Shown: in pieces, positions 1 to 7,000 of the stretch
Numbering within the stretch: position 1 is the first letter of the stretch
Layout: each line of letters opens with the position of its first letter
Assembly: GCA_934747265.1 (NCBI GenBank)
Contig: CAKVGI010000021.1
Location: 1 to 13,456, forward strand
Length of the DNA: 13,456 nt
Origin: an uncultured Rickettsiales bacterium
Lineage (GTDB): Bacteria > Pseudomonadota > Alphaproteobacteria > Rickettsiales > UBA1997
Direction of reading: 5' to 3'
Position numbers and translations under genes: made by a program
Notes under the pieces: generated by a model
The model's database searches: none
Told to the model about the DNA's origin: nothing
What the model saw: only the letters and a program-made list of their open reading frames with translations

Positions 1-156
1 CGGCAAACTGCGGGCATAAGTTGTAAACCCAACATTTAGCCCTTGTTGCTCCTTCGGCAAACTGCGGGCATAAGTTGTCAAACTTTGATGCAAGCATCAA
101 GTTTTCCAACATTTAGCCCTTGTTGTTCCTTCGACAAACTTCACCCATAAGTCATC
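1..156. repeat. Tandem copies of a 54-77 bp repeat
   Basis: The 24-bp word beginning CGGCAAACTGCGGGCATAAG is identical at 1-24 and 55-78, and a diverged third copy (CGACAAACT...CATAAGTC) runs from about 132 to 156. Between copies lies a second shared word, CAACATTTAGCCCTTGTTG, at about 30-48 and 106-124. The second interval is longer because it holds a small palindrome, TTGATGC-AA-GCATCAA (84-99). No open frame of interest crosses it. The array may continue left of the window. Confidence 0.8.
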
Positions 157-459
157 AAATAAAAATAAGCAAACTTCTTTTTACGGCTAAACAATAATCT
201 TACTCTCTTCTCTCTTGATAAGAGGGACAGCCTCTCCTGCCCCCCTGTTAATGTAGGCTATCCCCCACTGATAATGTCCATTCATTCCATCCTTCTGATA
301 AGGTCTCCTCACTCCTTCTGATAAAGTCTCCTTACCCCTCCTGATAAGTTCCCCTCCCATCCCCCCTGATAAGTTCCTCTCATTCACCCACCTAATAAGA
401 CCCCTTCATCCCCCCCTGATAAGGTCTCCTTACCACTCCTGATAAGTTCCCCTTTCATT

Positions 460-489
460 CCCCCCTGATAAGGGGGGTAAGGGGGGTTT
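460..489 (+). repeat. C6-TGATAA-G6-TAA-G6 core of element A
   Basis: C6 (460-465) can pair with either of two G6 runs (472-477, 481-486), giving a 6-bp GC stem with a short loop. It forms the boundary between the tandem array and the AT tract and is followed by TTTAAA. Matching cores lie at 3100-3127 and 3560-3586 (inverted) and at 13263-13289 (direct). Confidence 0.85.
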
Positions 490-606
490 AAATACTTTAA
501 TTGTTTTATACTCTGTTTTTTATATTATAATATATATTATATTTTATAATTATATTTTATATATAATTGTTATTGTTTAATATATTATTATAGTATATTG
601 TTATTA

Positions 607-627
607 TTCTTAATTCTTAATTCTTAA
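607..627 (+). repeat. TTCTTAA heptamer microsatellite, 3 copies
   Basis: Three perfect TTCTTAA units in the AT tract of element A. The equivalent place in copy B has three units (one with a base change) and copy C has at least ten, so copy number differs between loci. Confidence 0.85.
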
Positions 628-960
628 TTTAAAATCTTAAATTTAATCTTTTATTTCATTTTTAATTTTTAATTATTTATTTGTTTTGTCAAAAATTAAA
701 CGAATGCTGTCAACTCCATATCAGTCCGCGACTGACCCCTCCCTTACGAAGGAGGGGCAATGGGGTTATGTCGGTTTTTCCCTTACGGGGAGGCAAGGGA
801 GATGGTGTTTGCTACGACTGACTTTTCCCTTACAAGTATGAACTATACCTCATCCCACCTGATAAAAGGGGCAAGTTGGTTCTAAATTAACTCTCCCTTT
901 ACAAATAGTAGCAGAGGGGAGATATTTTACGTAAGTTTTTTCTCTTAAAAAAGGCGTATA

Positions 961-1158
961 AATAGATTTTATTTATTTTATCTCTACCACATTAAACTAA
1001 TATGTGCTACAATTAGTCAAACATTAAAATAGTAGTAGAGCCTAGTTATTTTTATAATATACAATAATTAGCTTTAAATAAGAGATTGAACAAATTTATA
1101 TATTCTTTATTTTAAAAATGTTTTACTTTATTCTTAACCAAATAAAATTAGGTAATTT
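961..1158. other. Intergenic, no gene seen
   Basis: AT-rich sequence between element A and the 3' end of the chromate transporter operon. It holds a weak inverted repeat, ACTAAT (996-1001) with ATTAGT (1012-1017), without a following T-run, so I do not call a terminator. The plus frame starting at 1118 continues into the shadow of the transporter gene and is not a gene. Confidence 0.5.
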
Positions 1159-1758
1159 TTATAACGAAAGCAATCCTCCAAGTATTCCAGAAACAATAAT
1201 CAAATATGTTGCTGATATTTTTGTTTTAAATACCGCGATTACCGATAAAACGCATATTAAAGTACCTTTTAATGATAAAGAAAAATTATCAGGCATAGTA
1301 AATTCTTGGAAAGTTATACATTTAAGAATTTCCAGCCAAGGAATTGAAGCTGTAAATACAGACATCCCAAGAAAGATTAAAACTGCATAAATTATCAATG
1401 ATAAGGCAGAAATCCTAGTTCCTTTTAAAATACCTTTTACTATAAACTTATCTTTCCATTTATTCATGCTTATTACCGCTAGCGGTGTTAAAATTAATGC
1501 AGGCAAAACCAAACTAAAAGTCGCTATAAATGCGCCAATAAAACCACTTTGCATATATCCAACATATGTAGCTGTATTTATACCTATTGGACCGGGCGTA
1601 ATCTGTGAAATTGATAATAAATTTCCGAATTCTTCAAAAGTAAATATTTTTTCAGTCTCAACAAACTTTTGTATTATTAGTGGTACTAGCATATAACCAC
1701 CGCCAAAACATAGTAAACCAAACGTTGCAAAAGTTAAAAAAAGTTCTAATAATCCCAT
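1159..1758 (-). CDS. chrA: Chromate transporter (CHR family), second half-size subunit
   Basis: A 199-residue hydrophobic protein matching one half of a ChrA-type transporter. Visible family motifs are FGGG (residues 18-21) with Pro26, the SQITPGPIG segment (51-59), Asn61 and Gly67, and Pro86 in a following membrane segment; several further membrane helices reach the C-terminus. Short CHR proteins of about 190-200 residues work as pairs encoded side by side, in place of one protein of about 400 residues, in the inner membrane. Known members export chromate; the substrate here is not shown. The ATG directly abuts the TAA of the upstream partner (0-nt gap), and a strong Shine-Dalgarno AAGGAGG (plus 1767-1773) lies inside the partner's last codons, so translation is coupled. 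No frame damage is seen. Confidence 0.88.
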   Translation of the reverse strand: MGLLELFLTFATFGLLCFGGGYMLVPLIIQKFVETEKIFTFEEFGNLLSISQITPGPIGINTATYVGYMQSGFIGAFIATFSLVLPALILTPLAVISMNKWKDKFIVKGILKGTRISALSLIIYAVLIFLGMSVFTASIPWLEILKCITFQEFTMPDNFSLSLKGTLICVLSVIAVFKTKISATYLIIVSGILGGLLSL

Positions 1759-2325
1759 TTATTTATCCTCCTTTTTGATTCTTTTTTCTATAAAATAAGT
1801 ATAAATACATCCAAATGGTATTGAAGATAATATTATATAAACTGGACTTATTTTTGATACAGCAACAACTAAAAACAAAAATACCATAAAAATTTCAAAA
1901 GTATTTTTAATAGATTTCTTAAATATTTTAATAGCTGTAGCTATAATTAATCCAGTAATACAAGCTCTAACCCCTAAAAAAGCACCAAGTAAAATTTCAT
2001 TATGCGGATTAAGATTTGGAAAAAATATTGCTATTGCAAGTATTATTAAAAATGAAGGTAAAATAGCGCCAAAAGCAGCAACTATAGCACCAACATAACC
2101 TGCAACTTTCATTCCAATATATATCGCAGAGTTGACAGCTACTATACCAGGCATAGTCTGAGTCATTGCAACCATATCAAGCAATTCGTCTTCTGTTATT
2201 AGTTTCTTTTTCTTAACAAATACTTCCTCTATAACTGGTAGCATAGCTAAACCACCACCAACTACCAACAATGCTATTTTTGCAAACGTGTAAAACAATA
2301 GCCATATTTTATTTAGTCTATTCAA
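1759..2325 (-). CDS. chrA: Chromate transporter (CHR family), first half-size subunit
   Basis: A 188-residue membrane protein and the upstream partner of the adjacent chr gene. Family motifs are VVGGGLAMLPVIEE (residues 21-34), TQTMPG (55-60), Asn65, Gly71, Gly76 and Pro90 in a membrane helix. It differs from its partner at the key turn: TMPG here, TPGP there, as expected for the two non-identical halves of a paired transporter. The start is TTG (2323-2325); no in-frame ATG exists before residue 28, which falls inside the first motif, and an in-frame stop lies a few codons upstream. No Shine-Dalgarno is visible, whereas the downstream gene has a strong one. A promoter-like pair (2354-2381) places transcription start about 20 nt upstream. 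Chromate specificity is inferred from the family only. Confidence 0.85.
   Translation of the reverse strand: MNRLNKIWLLFYTFAKIALLVVGGGLAMLPVIEEVFVKKKKLITEDELLDMVAMTQTMPGIVAVNSAIYIGMKVAGYVGAIVAAFGAILPSFLIILAIAIFFPNLNPHNEILLGAFLGVRACITGLIIATAIKIFKKSIKNTFEIFMVFLFLVVAVSKISPVYIILSSIPFGCIYTYFIEKRIKKEDK
1767..1773 (-). promoter_or_regulatory. Shine-Dalgarno of the second chr gene
   Basis: AAGGAGG on the minus strand, 8 nt before the ATG at 1758 and within the last codons of the upstream chr gene. It fixes the start of the downstream gene and is the only textbook Shine-Dalgarno I found in the window. Confidence 0.85.
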
Positions 2326-2353
2326 TTTTGTATAAAATATTAGTTATACTTGA

Positions 2354-2381
2354 AATATAAAATATGAATTGTAATTTTCAA
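2354..2381 (-). promoter_or_regulatory. Putative promoter of the chr operon
   Basis: Minus-strand TTGAAA (2376-2381), a 16-nt spacer and TATATT (2354-2359), ending about 28 nt before the TTG start. The layout matches two other promoter candidates in this window (TTGATT-16-TATATT), but AT-rich sequence gives such matches by chance. Confidence 0.5.
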
Positions 2382-2419
2382 GGGAATTTTACAGTATTAC
2401 ATAATAATCATAAAGTCTA

Positions 2420-2902
2420 TCAAAAATCAATTTTTCTTAATTTTTCCCAAAAATTATAAATCTTCTTATTACATCTTTTAAAATAAATAGGATTAAACTT
2501 TTCTCCTACATAATATTTTAAATACGCCCTACTCGTTTTTCTGCATTTATATTTTTCAGGCATGCATTGGTTTGGTTGTGTAAATTTGCTATTTTTAATT
2601 GGTGGACAAGACATTGATTTTATTATATCTGTACATTTATGAACTTTATGAAATCTTCTTGTATATTCTTTGCATAATTCCAAACCATATCTTTTGAGCC
2701 AAATCCAATTTTGTTTTGAACTACTAGCCCAAATTGTACAAGGATGTTTTAGGTGTGTTGGTTTATATGGATTTTTCTTACCATATAAAAATAAAACATT
2801 CGATAAAAGCTGAGTCGTTTCCAATACCATTTTAACAAGCCTTTTATCATCAAGAAGTTTACTATTTAAACGTGTATTTTTAGTAAAATAAAATATGTTC
2901 AT
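2420..2902 (-). CDS. Conserved small protein of a phage/virus-associated family, function unknown
   Basis: A 160-residue protein. I choose the ATG at 2900-2902, because the resulting N-terminus MNIFYF fits the family; a longer version would need a TTG three codons upstream. The pattern resembles a family I recall from phages, large viruses and scattered bacteria: an N-terminal D-K-R-L-V-K-M-V-L-E segment (residues 19-28), H-x-x-H-P-C-x-I-W (50-58), two tryptophans (66, 68), E-Y-x-x-R-F-x-K-V-H-K-C (79-90), M-P-E-K-Y-K (114-119) and AYLKYY (126-131). Some relatives carry automatic labels such as pyrimidine-dimer glycosylase, but I see no resemblance to the T4 endonuclease V sequence and assign no function. 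It has seven cysteines, a basic composition, and no signal or membrane segment. It is monocistronic, without a Shine-Dalgarno, and lies between repeat-rich regions, which suggests acquisition. Confidence 0.7.
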   Translation of the reverse strand: MNIFYFTKNTRLNSKLLDDKRLVKMVLETTQLLSNVLFLYGKKNPYKPTHLKHPCTIWASSSKQNWIWLKRYGLELCKEYTRRFHKVHKCTDIIKSMSCPPIKNSKFTQPNQCMPEKYKCRKTSRAYLKYYVGEKFNPIYFKRCNKKIYNFWEKLRKIDF

Positions 2903-2932
2903 GTATACCAAAAAAATACTTACACAACTTTT

Positions 2933-2960
2933 AATATATATAATAATTTTTATAAATCAA
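2933..2960 (-). promoter_or_regulatory. Putative promoter of the 2420-2902 gene
   Basis: Minus-strand TTGATT (2955-2960), 16-nt spacer, TATATT (2933-2938), about 30 nt before the ATG. Both hexamers and the spacer are identical to the mrcA promoter candidate. Confidence 0.5.
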
Positions 2961-3099
2961 GTTTATAATAATAAAAAAACAATAATAATTGTAAAAAATG
3001 TATCGCTAACTTTCAATTACCATTACCCCTTTCGTAAAGTAAAAACTAGCCGTAAAAAACACCATCTCCACCCCTTCATAAAGAGAAAACCAACGTAAA

Positions 3100-3127
3100 C
3101 CCCCCTTACCCCCCTTATCAGGGGGGG
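3100..3127 (-). repeat. C6/G6 core, extra copy in element B
   Basis: On the plus strand C6 (3100-3105), TTA, C6 (3109-3114), TTATCA, G7 (3121-3127). It is the inverted form of the core at 460-486, but it sits in the second array, not at the edge of the AT tract. Confidence 0.85.
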
Positions 3128-3176
3128 ATAGAGGGGTAGTCCTCCTTATCAGGGGTGGGATGGAGGGATAGCCCTA

Positions 3177-3299
3177 TTTGTAAGGAGAAACCGACATAGT
3201 CAATACTCATTTCTCGCCTCCTTTGTAAGGGTGGAGCTGACGAAGTCGGTACTCCTCCCTGTGCCCCCCCTTTGTAATGGGGGAGCTGACGTAGTCAGC
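3177..3299 (+). repeat. Three units of a 45-49 bp repeat with GTC/GAC palindromes
   Basis: TTTGTAAGG-like words start at 3177, 3222 and 3271. Each is followed by a dyad: CCGACATAGTCAA, GCTGACGAAGTCGGT, and the perfect GCTGAC-GTA-GTCAGC (3285-3299). The matching module in copy A carries TCAGTC-CGC-GACTGA (721-735). The spacer bases differ while the arms stay complementary, which suggests selection for a structure or a binding site. Confidence 0.65.
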
Positions 3300-3559
3300 A
3301 TGTGGGTTGAAAACATTTATTTTGTTTTATTTTATAATAAAACAAAATAAATAATTAAAAACTAAAAATTAAAAATAGAATATAAAATTGAAGAACTTGT
3401 ATTTTAAATTTAAAATTAAGAATTAAGAGTTAAGAATAATACTACATATTAAACAGTAATTATTATTATATAAAGTATATAATTAATAATTTTATAAGAA
3501 TTATAAAATAATACATTAATATAAAAAACAAAGCTTAAATATAATCAAAGTATTCTAAA

Positions 3560-3586
3560 CCCCCCTTGCCCCCCTTATCAGGGGGG
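3560..3586 (-). repeat. C6/G6 core of element B
   Basis: C6 (3560-3565), TTG, C6 (3569-3574), TTATCA, G6 (3581-3586) on the plus strand. It differs from the other three cores by one base (TTG instead of TTA) and separates the tandem array from the AT tract, as in A and C. Confidence 0.85.
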
Positions 3587-3760
3587 AATGAGAAGAATCT
3601 TATCAGGATGGGAATTGGATAGGTACCCCTTATCAGGGGGGAATTGGATTGGTACCCCTTATAAGGGGGGGAATGGAGGCAGTACCCCTTATCATATGGA
3701 TGAAAAGTATCCTTAGTAGGGTGAGATATAGAGAAATTTAACAGGTAAGAATAATACAAG

Positions 3761-3947
3761 GGAACTTATCAAGGAGTAGAGAATACTCTTAGCAGAGAAC
3801 ATGAAAGAATAACAAAAGATATAATAAAATATATATGAATTAGAGTGTATTTTATATTTATTATTTGATAAATTATATTAAAATATAATGATTAAACAAT
3901 ATAAGAAATATATTGAAATTTGGCGATACTATAAAAAAATTTATTTT
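3761..3947. other. AT-rich intergenic, no gene seen
   Basis: Sequence between element B and the tRNA-Leu promoter. It contains no credible frame, hairpin with T-run, or recognisable site. Confidence 0.5.
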
Positions 3948-3976
3948 TTGCTTGCAATTTAATTTATTTGTATAAT
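3948..3976 (+). promoter_or_regulatory. Promoter of tRNA-Leu, possibly also of the VirB6-like gene
   Basis: TTGCTT (3948-3953), a 17-nt spacer and a consensus TATAAT (3971-3976). Transcription would begin near 3983, about 12 nt before the mature tRNA 5' end. No other promoter is obvious between the tRNA and the VirB6-like gene 9 nt behind it, so one transcript could carry both. Confidence 0.7.
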
Positions 3977-3994
3977 AATAATATTTGTATTAAT

Positions 3995-4080
3995 GCCCGC
4001 GTGATGGAATGGTAGACATAACAGACTTAAAATCTGTGGGACTTCGGTCCTTGCCGGTTCAAGTCCGGCCGCGGGTACCA
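3995..4080 (+). tRNA. tRNA-Leu (anticodon UAA)
   Basis: An 86-nt class II tRNA. The acceptor arms are GCCCGCG (3995-4001) and CGCGGGT, with a G-U first pair. The anticodon stem ACAGA/TCTGT encloses the loop CTTAAAA with anticodon TAA (4028-4030). The long variable arm GGAC-TTCG-GTCC is typical of leucine tRNAs, and the T arm is GCCGG-TTCAAGT-CCGGC. Discriminator A and CCA are encoded (4077-4080). Confidence 0.96.
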
Positions 4081-4089
4081 TTAACATCA

Positions 4090-7000
4090 ATGAAATTCTT
4101 TGCGATGTATAGAGTTTTGCGTATTTACTTATTATTTTTGTTCTTAGTACTTAATCTTTTGTCTGTAAATATTGCAAATGCTGATGAGGATTATATTGGC
4201 GCAGAGGATATTGGTCAGGAACTTCCTAAAATTACAATAAAAGCAAAGCCGGAAGCTATATTATCAACAGTTGGGTATTCAACCGAATCATCATCTCAAA
4301 TGGCAAATTGGGTTGATTCCGAATATTATACGAATGGTGATGATAGTGGTTTTTTTCTTGAAATTACTGGCGGTTGGAACCCTTGGGGAGGAGATACCTC
4401 TGATGCTTCAAATATGTGTATAACTACAACAGAAAATAAATATTCTGACGAAATAGATACCACAAATAGCGAGTTTGACTACATAAATTCTTCATACAAA
4501 ATATCAAAAGATCAGTACGGAAATTATTCAACCGAAACCCAACCAGCAGAATCTCAAAAAAAATGCTGGCTTACAGGCGGAACTGGTTTGTATATAGGTT
4601 TTTTTGGAAATTCTGGTTATAATGAGCCTGATTTTGCTACACACTTAAAAGCAGTAGATATAGCTTGTGATAATTGGGTAGACAGTAACGATGATGGAAT
4701 TATGACTGTTGATGAATGTAGAGATGAAAAAGGAAATAATATGGCTTATTATAAACCATACTACTCATCAGATCCAGCTTCCTCATCATATATAAAAGGT
4801 TATGCAAGATGTCCTCTTTCAAGTTTTACAGGAGAACCAACTCACATTAAAGTTAATGAGTGTTATGAAACAATCGATGGTAAACAATACAATAGGATAA
4901 GATTTGTTTTTGAGGCACAATTTCTTTATAAAAATAGTACAAAAAGTATAGTTGGAAAAAATGAGAAAATCAAATTGACAATACTTGATAATTACTATTC
5001 CGATAATAGTGGCGAATATAATTTGGTATTTTATAGAGGCGTAACAACAAATAAGGTAGAAGGAATACTTGAAAAAATAATAAGAGCAATAGAAGAAGCT
5101 TTCTCAATTGGAGCTATAAAAGATAATTTTAAAACTATATTGCATTCAACAAATACATTAAATATTAACAATTTTAGTATTATAAATGAAGCTTATGCTG
5201 AAAATAACAATACATATTCCGAAGAAGAAGAAGTTTACGAGAAAAAGGTTTCTATAATAAAAAGATTTTACTTATATATAGTACAAGATAGTTCTTTTAT
5301 GCAGGTTATAAGAATATTTATAGCTCTTTATATATCATTTCTTGGATTAAGAGTTGTAATGGGTACATCCGAATATTCAGTGAAAGAATTATTAATTTTA
5401 TTATTAAAATTAACTTTTATACTAGGTTTCACAACTGAGACTGGGTGGGCATTCTATAACAAATATATAGTACGTTCTTTTCTACTAGGATTGATGTCCA
5501 TTACGATTACATTAATAAATATAGTTAATAAATTATATCTATTCACTAATGCAGATGGTTCATTAACTTATCTTAGAATTACAGATTTTGGAACATTATC
5601 TCAAATTTTTGGTGGTATAGATCAAATTATAAAATCATTATTTTCAAAATCAGTAACAATTAAAATATTTGCTTTGTTTTTTGGCCATTGGTATGGATTT
5701 CTTGTGGTTCCAATTATATATATCTTAATTTTTTATTTTATGTATCAAATTTTAAATGCTTCTTTCCCTATCATAATTGCTTATGTTCAATTGATTTTTG
5801 GATTAATGTTGGGACCTGTATTTATTTGCTTGTATCTTTTTAAAACAACTGAACATATGTTTAAAAATTGGTTATCTTTTTTATGTGCCAGAGTTGCAAA
5901 TATAACATTTGTTGTTTTAATGCTATCAACATTTGCATCAATTATTAAAAAACAATTTAATGCTTTACTTAATTTTCCTGTACGTACCACCGGGTTCTTC
6001 TCTCTTATATTTCCCGCACTCAGAGCTAGTGAATGGTTTCTTTCCCTTTTTAGTATACAAATTAATTGGAATGTAAAAGTATATGTTCCAGATTTTAGTG
6101 GAACGAATGCCGGTCATTTTGCAACTTTTTTTACTATAATCATGCATTTAATATTGATTTTTGTATTAATATTCATGTTTGGAAAGTTGGCAAAAATGAT
6201 ACCATCAATAGTTGATAGTATGATTAAAATAGGAGATGGAGATGGTGGTAAAATGGAAAAAATTATTGGAAATTCAACTTTTACAGGAGCAATGGATAAA
6301 TCTTTTAAAAGTTTCTTTGATACCGATAAAGGAATGTTAAAAACAGTAAAAAGAATTGGGGGTGATCTTACAGCACCAGCTAGAAATTTTTTAGACGACG
6401 AGATTTGGAGAAAAATGAAGGTTAATGTATCAAATTGGTATTATAAAAAAGATAAAGCTTGGGAATCTACTACAAATGGTATGACTAGCGCAGAAGCAGT
6501 AAAAACTATAACAGATAATTATGCAGATACTCTTGGACATAAATGGTTTAGAAAACATGGAACAATGAACAAGAAAATGTCCGAGTTTAGGGAAGATGTT
6601 CAAAAACATTTCTTAGTAATAGAAGCTAATAATTTAAGGGATAAATTACTTAAAAACGAAGGAATAATGAGTCGTTATAGTGATTTACTGAACAATCAAG
6701 CTGTAATTAATAGATTAATTCAGAATCAAATTGGAATGAATCTAGGAAAATATGATGTTGGAAAATATGACACTTATTTAAGTAAAATTGCAAACATTGG
6801 TAGTAAAAATGATATTAATTATGATGAAACAAAGTTTATAGAATTACAAGGTTGTTTTAGAGTGCTCGCAGATACAAATTATCTCCCAAGGCTAAAAGCT
6901 GAGTATGAAAAATTAGAAAAAGAGAATTATAGTGGTAAAATAAGAGAGACATTTAATATTTTATATGGCACAAATTCTGATGATTTATTAAAAGATGAAA

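Larger units (their letters stand above)
180..960 (+). repeat. Composite intergenic repeat element, copy A
   Basis: This 0.78-kb non-coding stretch has four modules in order. First is a degenerate tandem array with an 8-bp core CTGATAAG at 215, 245 (decayed), 268, 295, 318, 341, 366, 392, 416, 439 and 465, a period of 23-30 bp. Second is a GC core, C6-TGATAA-G6-TAA-G6, at 460-486. Third is an AT-only tract (about 487-715) containing three TTCTTAA heptamers (607-627). Fourth is another array at about 720-900 with the word CCCTTAC at 741, 780 and 827, preceded by GACTGA or TGTCGG. The same module order occurs inverted at 3010-3760 and, truncated, at 13010-13456. A 66-codon minus frame at 187-387 only reflects the repeat. 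Confidence 0.8.
3010..3760 (-). repeat. Composite intergenic repeat element, copy B (inverted)
   Basis: Read on the minus strand this repeats the module order of copy A. An array of CTGATAAG cores (plus-strand CTTATCAG-like words at 3574, 3599, 3629, 3658 and 3688, period 25-30 bp) is followed by the C6/G6 core (3560-3586), an AT tract (about 3555 down to 3305) with three TTCTTAA-type heptamers (3416-3436), and a second array (3300 down to 3010). Words shared with A include TATGTCGGTTT, GGAGATGGTGTTT and a heptamer-flanking TGTTTAATAT. Unlike A, a second C6/G6 core (3100-3127) and another CTTATCAG (3145-3152) sit within the second array. A minus 74-codon frame at 3535-3759 is repeat only. Confidence 0.78.

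Noticed and set aside
187..387. Small minus-strand frames over repeat arrays (also 3535-3759)
   Set aside because: Their protein sequence simply repeats with the 23-30 bp DNA unit, and neither has a ribosome binding site or family match.
215..472. CRISPR array
   Set aside because: The repeated core is only 8 bp and degenerate, the sequence between cores is itself related rather than unique spacers, and no cas gene is present.
460..489. C6/G6 core as an ordinary intrinsic terminator
   Set aside because: The stem is GC-rich but lacks a clean T-run after it, and its position is not tied to gene ends: the copies lie hundreds of bases from the nearest stop codons.
460..489. G-quadruplex
   Set aside because: Only two G6 runs lie close together; four separated runs with suitable loops are not present at the core.
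1118..1390. 90-codon plus-strand frame
   Set aside because: It overlaps antisense to the second chr gene, which has clear family motifs.
2420..2902. Naming the protein a pyrimidine-dimer DNA glycosylase
   Set aside because: Related proteins may carry that label, but I see no match to the T4 endonuclease V sequence, so function is left open.
3995..4080. tRNA-Leu as an integration site of a genomic island
   Set aside because: No second copy of the tRNA 3' end and no integrase were found in the window.
4009..4089. N-terminal extension of the VirB6-like frame beginning at 4009
   Set aside because: It lies within the tRNA-Leu gene. Starting at 4090 or 4105 gives a clean signal peptide.
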